A DNA stretch of 10,427 nt from JAVBKE01 sp031554215 (lineage in GTDB: Bacteria; Bacillota; Bacilli; JARBTR01), in the NCBI GenBank assembly GCA_031554215.1, contig JAVBKF010000152.1, positions 1 to 10,427 on the forward strand. The letters run 5' to 3'. Each line of letters begins with the position of its first letter. Positions within the stretch are counted from its first letter, which is position 1. The position numbers and the translations under genes were made by a program. This document shows positions 6,914-10,427 of the stretch, in pieces. The notes under the pieces are model-generated. The model made no database searches. It was not told where the DNA came from and was given only the letters and a program-made list of their open reading frames with translations.

Positions 6914-7707
6914 GTCCTCACCCCAATTCGCTTTCTTTTCCGTTGCTCGATAAAATAGAACCCAAGAACAATCGTTAGTGTAATCACAAAGAGAATCGTT
7001 GAAAGCGCATTAATATTCAAAGAAATCCCTCTTCGTGCCAACGAATAAATCTCAACAGAAAGGGTCGAGAACCCATTTCCAGTCACAAAGAACGTCACAG
7101 CAAAATCATCTAGCGAGTAAGTCAGCGCAAGAAAGAAGCCAGCAAATATTCCCGAAGAAATGAACGGCAAGATCACCTTCGTCAGAACGCTCCAGCGATT
7201 AGCACCTAAATCAAGTGCAGCATCAATCAGCGTCGGGCTCATCTCGTTCAACCTTGGCAAAATCATAATGACAACAATCGGCACACCAAAAGCGATATGC
7301 GCAATTAACACAGATGCAAAGCCCAATTTAATCCCCATCATCGTGAACAAAATCAGAAACGAAGCACCGATAATCACATCAGGACTAACAATCAGTACAT
7401 TATTTAATGACAACAGTGTATTCTTTGTCCTTCTCGTCTTGGCAAAATAAATAGATAAAGCACCGAAAATACCCAAAATCGTTGAAAACATCGCTGACAG
7501 GAGCGCGATCACAACCGTATTTAAAACAATAATCAATAACCTTGTATCATGAAATACTTCCTTATACCAATCAAGCGTAAATCCAGTGAATTCTGTCATA
7601 TTCCCCGCTTCGTTAAATGAATAAAAAATTAAATAAGCAATTGGCGTATAGAGCAGAATAAATACGACAATGAGGTAGAAGGTACCCCACCTACTGTTCT
7701 TTGTCAT
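6910..7707 (-). CDS. potC: Spermidine/putrescine ABC transporter, permease PotC
   Basis: Second membrane subunit of the polyamine importer, 265 residues with about six hydrophobic segments. The cytoplasmic EAA loop that docks to the ATPase is seen at about residues 162-190: DAALDLGANRWSVLTKVILP followed by an SSGIFAG ending. The N-terminal FYSFNEAGNMTEFTGFTLDW stretch is typical of PotC. The start ATG overlaps the potB stop by four bases, and a strong GGAGGTG lies about seven bases upstream, inside the end of potB. Its own stop overlaps potD's start. The length fits the family (about 255-270). Confidence 0.94.
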   Translation of the reverse strand: MTKNSRWGTFYLIVVFILLYTPIAYLIFYSFNEAGNMTEFTGFTLDWYKEVFHDTRLLIIVLNTVVIALLSAMFSTILGIFGALSIYFAKTRRTKNTLLSLNNVLIVSPDVIIGASFLILFTMMGIKLGFASVLIAHIAFGVPIVVIMILPRLNEMSPTLIDAALDLGANRWSVLTKVILPFISSGIFAGFFLALTYSLDDFAVTFFVTGNGFSTLSVEIYSLARRGISLNINALSTILFVITLTIVLGFYFIEQRKRKRIGVRT

Positions 7708-8510
7708 CTGCGCCCACCTCCAGCTTTCTTAGTACCCATCAAGAGCATGATGACGACCATAGCGATTGTCAGGAACACAGCAATCGTTGAGCCCATCCCC
7801 CAGTCCTGTGTAACAAGGAAATGCTGCTCAATCGCAGTACCCAACGTAATCACGCGGTTCCCAGCAATTAAGCGTGTAATCATGAACAATGAAAGCGCTG
7901 GAATATAGACCGCAATACAACCCGCCTTGATCCCATCAGTCGTCAGCGGTAATATTACACGGCGAAAAATCGTTCGACGATCTGCCCCGAGGTCTTGCGC
8001 TGCATACACGAGTGAAGGATTGATCTCTTCAAGCGAATGATAAATCGGTAAAATCATAAACGGAATAAATATATATACAGAAACAGCTATAAAGCTAAAA
8101 TCTGTGAACAAAATTTGTCTTGTACCAACACCAATAAATGTTAAGAAGTCATTGACAGTGCCATGCGTTGCAAAAAGCCCGATAAAAGCATAGGTTTTAA
8201 GCAATAAATTAATCCATGTCGGTAAGATAATCAATAATAACCATAATTGCTTATGCTTCGTTTTCGTTAGAAGATAAGCTGTCGGAAACGCAATGAGCAA
8301 GGAGAAAAACGTAATCAAAAAAGCATACCAGACCGAATTGAATGTCATTCTTAAGTAGACCGGATCAAAGAAACGAATGTAATTGTTTAATGTCAGATGA
8401 TGCTCAATGTCGAAAAACGAACTGTAGACAATTAAAGCAATTGGTGCGACAACAAACAATCCAATCCATAATGCATAGGGGATCAGAAAAAACTTCCGCG
8501 AACTATTCAT
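7704..8510 (-). CDS. potB: Spermidine/putrescine ABC transporter, permease PotB
   Basis: First membrane subunit of the polyamine importer, 268 residues from the chosen start, a normal PotB length. It has about six hydrophobic segments and the EAA loop at about residues 167-196, YAAQDLGADRRTIFRRVILP followed by LTTDGIKAG. I placed the start at the ATG at 8510, which overlaps the end of potA by eight bases and has GAGG nine bases upstream. The longer reading from 8567 adds 19 residues with no membrane or family character. A GGAGGAT-like stretch near 8550 lies within the potA coding sequence without a start codon at a suitable distance, so it is ignored. PotB pairs with PotC to form the channel. 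Confidence 0.93.
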   Translation of the reverse strand: MNSSRKFFLIPYALWIGLFVVAPIALIVYSSFFDIEHHLTLNNYIRFFDPVYLRMTFNSVWYAFLITFFSLLIAFPTAYLLTKTKHKQLWLLLIILPTWINLLLKTYAFIGLFATHGTVNDFLTFIGVGTRQILFTDFSFIAVSVYIFIPFMILPIYHSLEEINPSLVYAAQDLGADRRTIFRRVILPLTTDGIKAGCIAVYIPALSLFMITRLIAGNRVITLGTAIEQHFLVTQDWGMGSTIAVFLTIAMVVIMLLMGTKKAGGGRR

Positions 8511-9609
8511 CGTCACTGACCTCAGTAAACGCCTCAATCCGCTTGTCGAAATCCTCCTCTGATTCATTCAAACGCATAACATGGATTGCTTCCGGATCAA
8601 AATAAAGACCAATTTCATCGCCGACAACTGCCTGCTTTGTCGAATGGACAAGCCACTCATTCTCGAACTCATCGTAACAACAGATTTCAAAGTGTACACC
8701 GCGAAACAATTGTGAATCAACACGAACCTTTAGTTTTCCTTTTTCCGTCGAAGTGATTTCTAAATCTTCCGGTCTAATGACAACTTCAACAGACTCTCCC
8801 TGATTAAAGCCACCATCGACACAATCGAATCGTGAACCCGCAAACTCGACAAGGTAATCGTGAATCACTGTTGCAGGAACAATATTCGACTCACCGATGA
8901 AATCGGCCACGAACCGATTAATCGGCTCATCATAAATATCCATCGGGGTGCCACTTTGCTCAATTTTCCCGCCATTGATAACGAATATTTCATCAGACAT
9001 CGCCAGTGCTTCTTCTTGATCATGGGTGACAAAAATAAACGTAATACCTAGTCTCTTTTGAAGGTCACGTAGCTCGTATTGCATTTCAGTTCGGAGCTTG
9101 AGATCCAGTGCCGAAAGCGGCTCATCGAGTAGAATTACTTCTGGCTCGTTGACAATCGCCCGGGCAATTGCTACCCGCTGTTTCTGACCACCAGACATTT
9201 CATACACTTCTCGTTTCTCATAGCCTGCAAGATTTACAAACTTTAATGCTTGTTCAACTTTTTTCGTAACCATATCGTTTTTCAACTTCTTAATCCGAAG
9301 ACCAAATGCAACATTTTCAAACACATTTAAGTGAGGAAAAAGCGCATAATCTTGAAAAACAGTATTTACCTGCCGGTCGTTGGCAGCAACTTTATTCATT
9401 TCTTTATCGTTAATCATTATTTTTCCGCTTGACGGCTCTAGGAAACCAGCAATCAAACGAAGTATCGTTGTCTTACCACAACCAGACGGTCCTAGTAGCG
9501 TGTAAAATTTACCACGCTCTACCTCAAAATTAATATCATTTAGTACAAGTGTGTCTTGACCAAACTGCTGTGTTACATTTTCAAATCGTATGATTGTATT
9601 GTCTGACAT
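8503..9609 (-). CDS. potA: Spermidine/putrescine ABC transporter, ATP-binding protein
   Basis: ATPase that powers the PotABCD polyamine importer, on the inner face of the membrane. The 368 residues show, in order, Walker A GPSGCGKTT (40-48), the Q-loop in VFQDYALFPHL (Gln86), the signature MSGGQKQR (138-145), Walker B VILLDEP (158-164), the D-loop SALD and the switch histidine in THDQEE (His196). The C-terminal part from about residue 240 is the TOBE-type regulatory domain seen in PotA/MalK-like ATPases, including the motif VIRPEDLEI. The ATG at 9609 has GGGGGAG eight bases upstream. It is the first gene of the operon and shares eight bases with potB. Length agrees with the usual 360-380 residues. 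Confidence 0.95.
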   Translation of the reverse strand: MSDNTIIRFENVTQQFGQDTLVLNDINFEVERGKFYTLLGPSGCGKTTILRLIAGFLEPSSGKIMINDKEMNKVAANDRQVNTVFQDYALFPHLNVFENVAFGLRIKKLKNDMVTKKVEQALKFVNLAGYEKREVYEMSGGQKQRVAIARAIVNEPEVILLDEPLSALDLKLRTEMQYELRDLQKRLGITFIFVTHDQEEALAMSDEIFVINGGKIEQSGTPMDIYDEPINRFVADFIGESNIVPATVIHDYLVEFAGSRFDCVDGGFNQGESVEVVIRPEDLEITSTEKGKLKVRVDSQLFRGVHFEICCYDEFENEWLVHSTKQAVVGDEIGLYFDPEAIHVMRLNESEEDFDKRIEAFTEVSDDE

Positions 9610-9705
9610 TGTGCATACTCCCCCAGGTGGCTATGGCACCACGAAGACACCATTTTCTAATCCATGTTTACTAACACATTACTTTTTGTTTACTTTAACA
9701 ATCAC

Positions 9706-9734
9706 ATTATACAGCATCTTACCTAATCTGCAAA
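9706..9734 (-). promoter_or_regulatory. Promoter of potABCD
   Basis: The minus strand has a perfect -10 TATAAT (9706-9711) and a -35 TTTGCA (9729-9734, four of six consensus bases) separated by 17 bases. The predicted start lies about 90 bases upstream of potA, so the leader is short but not minimal. Near its end a small hairpin (GUG..GC around CAUA, about 9627-9642) abuts the GGGGGAG ribosome binding site at 9618-9624. Confidence 0.7.
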
Positions 9735-9785
9735 CGAAAATATGGACGGACATTTCAGGTTACAAACGCATCTACTGCACAGTAA

Positions 9786-9932
9786 TCAGCTCCGCTTCGA
9801 TTAGAAATAGATGATGAAATGCTAGCAATCGCATCAAAAGGGGACGAAACTAGGAGTATGGCAGAACCAGAAGTATTAGATGGGGATGTAATTGCAGCTG
9901 TTGGGCAAGTAGCTAGGTTAGTAGGAATATAG
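9786..9932 (+). pseudogene. 5'-truncated ORF remnant of unknown family
   Basis: After a stop at 9783-9785 the frame stays open for 48 codons and ends at TAG 9930-9932. The translation contains LRLEIDDEMLAIASKG, DETRSMAEPEVLDGDVIAAV and GQVARLVGI, an acidic, Ala/Val-rich, enzyme-like C-terminus. It has no convincing start signal; the only internal Met codons lack ribosome binding sites. It lies between the pot promoter and the insertion sequence, on the opposite strand to the pot genes. I read it as the surviving 3' end of a gene whose upstream part was removed, possibly by an IS-mediated rearrangement. I do not recognise the family, and chance coding cannot be excluded. Confidence 0.4.
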
Positions 9933-9970
9933 CGAATTCAGCCCGGGTTATTGCCCTGATACAATAGAGT

Positions 9971-10023
9971 TGTAACACCTTGGTATAAAAGATTGGTAAA
10001 ATAAAAATACAAGGAGTGTTACA
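9971..10023 (+). promoter_or_regulatory. Inverted repeat that can hide the orfA ribosome binding site
   Basis: TGTAACACCTTG (9971-9982) is complementary to CAAGG-AG-TGTTACA (10010-10023) apart from a two-base bulge. The second arm contains the AAGGAG ribosome binding site of orfA and ends just before its ATG. An RNA that starts upstream of 9971 could fold so that translation of orfA is blocked, while an RNA starting inside the element would lack the first arm. Confidence 0.5.
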
Positions 10024-10024
10024 A

Positions 10025-10315
10025 ATGAGAGCACATAGACATTACGAACAAGAGTTAAAAGAGAAAATTATCCGACTTCATTTGGAAGAAGGAAGAACAA
10101 AGAAAAGCCTAACAGAGGAGTATCAATTAGGCCAAGGAACCCTAACCTACTGGCTGCAACAACACCGCGAAGAATGCCGATATAATCCAACAGTCAAAGA
10201 ACAAACAGATGCGTATGAAGAGAATAGGAGGCTACGTAGGAAGCTAGCAGAACAGGAAAAGGAAATAGCATTTTTAAAAAAGGCAGCGGCATTCTTTGCG
10301 AAAGAAATCGATTAA
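10025..10315 (+). CDS. IS3-family transposase OrfA (helix-turn-helix and leucine zipper)
   Basis: A 96-residue protein with the usual OrfA layout: a helix-turn-helix DNA-binding region at about residues 10-47 (KEKIIRLHLEEG, KSLTEEYQLGQGTLTYWLQQ) and a charged coiled coil at about 64-94 (ENRRLRRKLAEQEKEIAFLK). OrfA binds the element's ends and, when fused to OrfB by frameshifting, forms the active transposase. I chose the ATG at 10025 with AAGGAG eight bases upstream; the in-frame GTG at 10016 overlaps that ribosome binding site and is unlikely. Its 3' end overlaps the orfB frame and carries the slippery heptamer A-AAA-AAG at 10276-10282. Confidence 0.92.
   Translation: MRAHRHYEQELKEKIIRLHLEEGRTKKSLTEEYQLGQGTLTYWLQQHREECRYNPTVKEQTDAYEENRRLRRKLAEQEKEIAFLKKAAAFFAKEID
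10257..10306 (+). other. Programmed -1 ribosomal frameshift signal of the IS
   Basis: The heptamer AAAAAAG (10276-10282) is in the correct phase for tandem slippage (zero-frame codons TTA AAA AAG). A Shine-Dalgarno-like AAGGA lies 12 bases upstream (10259-10263), and a TTCTTT/AAAGAA hairpin with a GCG loop begins nine bases downstream (10292-10306). All three are the elements known to stimulate frameshifting in IS3-family elements. After the slip the frame reads GSGILCERNRLNIYRFIEKN, entering orfB. Confidence 0.8.
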
Positions 10316-10427
10316 ATATTTATCGTTTTATTGAGAAAAATAAGGATGAATTCGGTCTGAATTGGCTGTTTCGTAGACTTCAAATTTATCCAAATGCCTA
10401 CTATAATTTTTTGAAGAATAGAAGGTC
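10282..10427 (+). CDS. IS3-family transposase OrfB, N-terminal fragment (runs off right edge)
   Basis: In the -1 frame relative to orfA, the sequence reads IYRFIEKNKDEFGLNWLFRR and then LQIYPNAYYNFLKNR, the characteristic start of the IS3-family OrfB catalytic protein (region ahead of the DDE integrase core). No stop interrupts it up to the window edge. The catalytic Asp, Asp and Glu residues lie outside the window. It is probably made mainly as an OrfAB fusion by frameshifting, since I see no strong independent start. The left coordinate is the point of frame change, not a start codon. Confidence 0.85.

Larger units (their letters stand above)
9971..10427 (+). mobile_element. IS3-family insertion sequence, left part (cut by window end)
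   Basis: orfA and the beginning of orfB of an IS3-family element occupy the right end. The proposed left tip is TGTAACACCTTGG at 9971, because IS3-family termini begin with TG and orfA starts 54 bases further on, a usual distance. The right half, the right terminal repeat and any target duplication are outside the window, so the boundary is provisional and the subgroup is not assigned. Confidence 0.7.

Noticed and set aside
9590..9814. 74-codon plus-strand ORF over the pot promoter
   Set aside because: It overlaps the antisense of potA, has no ribosome binding site, and covers the pot promoter and leader.
1..10427. CRISPR arrays, tRNA or rRNA genes, phage attachment sites, replication origin
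   Set aside because: I saw no regularly spaced repeats, cloverleaf, rRNA-like stretch or iteron cluster on either strand.

Overview
The window looks like chromosomal DNA from a low-GC Gram-positive bacterium, probably of the Lactobacillales/Carnobacteriaceae type. The pointers are a potABCD operon whose PotD has no lipobox cysteine (as I recall for enterococci and relatives), a lipoteichoic acid synthase, a short Gram-positive-type SpeD, sigma-A-like promoters and strong G-rich ribosome binding sites. The genus assignment is inference. All intact non-mobile genes lie on the minus strand; only the right-hand insertion sequence and a small gene remnant lie on the plus strand.

Layout from left to right. 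(1) At 1-61 is the start of a probable D-2-hydroxyacid dehydrogenase with its own promoter at 104-132. (2) At 215-862 is a decayed internal piece of an L-lactate permease (LctP) gene, split over three frames and missing both ends. (3) At 1086-3040 is a bicistron of a PLP-dependent Orn/Lys/Arg decarboxylase (speA-like) and S-adenosylmethionine decarboxylase (speD). Both start at GTG, and the unit is closed by a hairpin terminator. It is preceded by a 478-base gene-free interval (3041-3518) with a good promoter about 350 bases before the start codon and several possible leader structures. (4) At 3570-5588 is a monocistronic LTA synthase with its own promoter and terminator. (5) At 5840-9609 is potABCD, a spermidine/putrescine ABC importer, transcribed from a promoter at 9706-9734, with overlapping genes and a 13-pair terminator hairpin. 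(6) At 9786-9932 is a 5'-truncated ORF remnant that I could not identify. (7) From about 9971 to the right edge is the left part of an IS3-family insertion sequence (orfA complete, orfB cut by the window) with a recognisable programmed -1 frameshift site.

Taken together, this is mainly a polyamine locus. SpeA-like and SpeD enzymes supply a diamine or agmatine and decarboxylated SAM, and PotABCD imports spermidine/putrescine. No aminopropyltransferase (SpeE) or agmatinase (SpeB) is present, so the biosynthetic pathway is incomplete here and must be completed elsewhere or be unusual. The LTA synthase builds the polyanionic glycerol-phosphate polymer of the cell envelope; any link to polyamines is speculative. 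The ends of the window show decay and mobility (lctP remnant, truncated ORF, IS). I did not find a clear new multi-gene system; the least explained parts are the long speA leader, the IS translation-control hairpin and the incomplete speA-speD unit.
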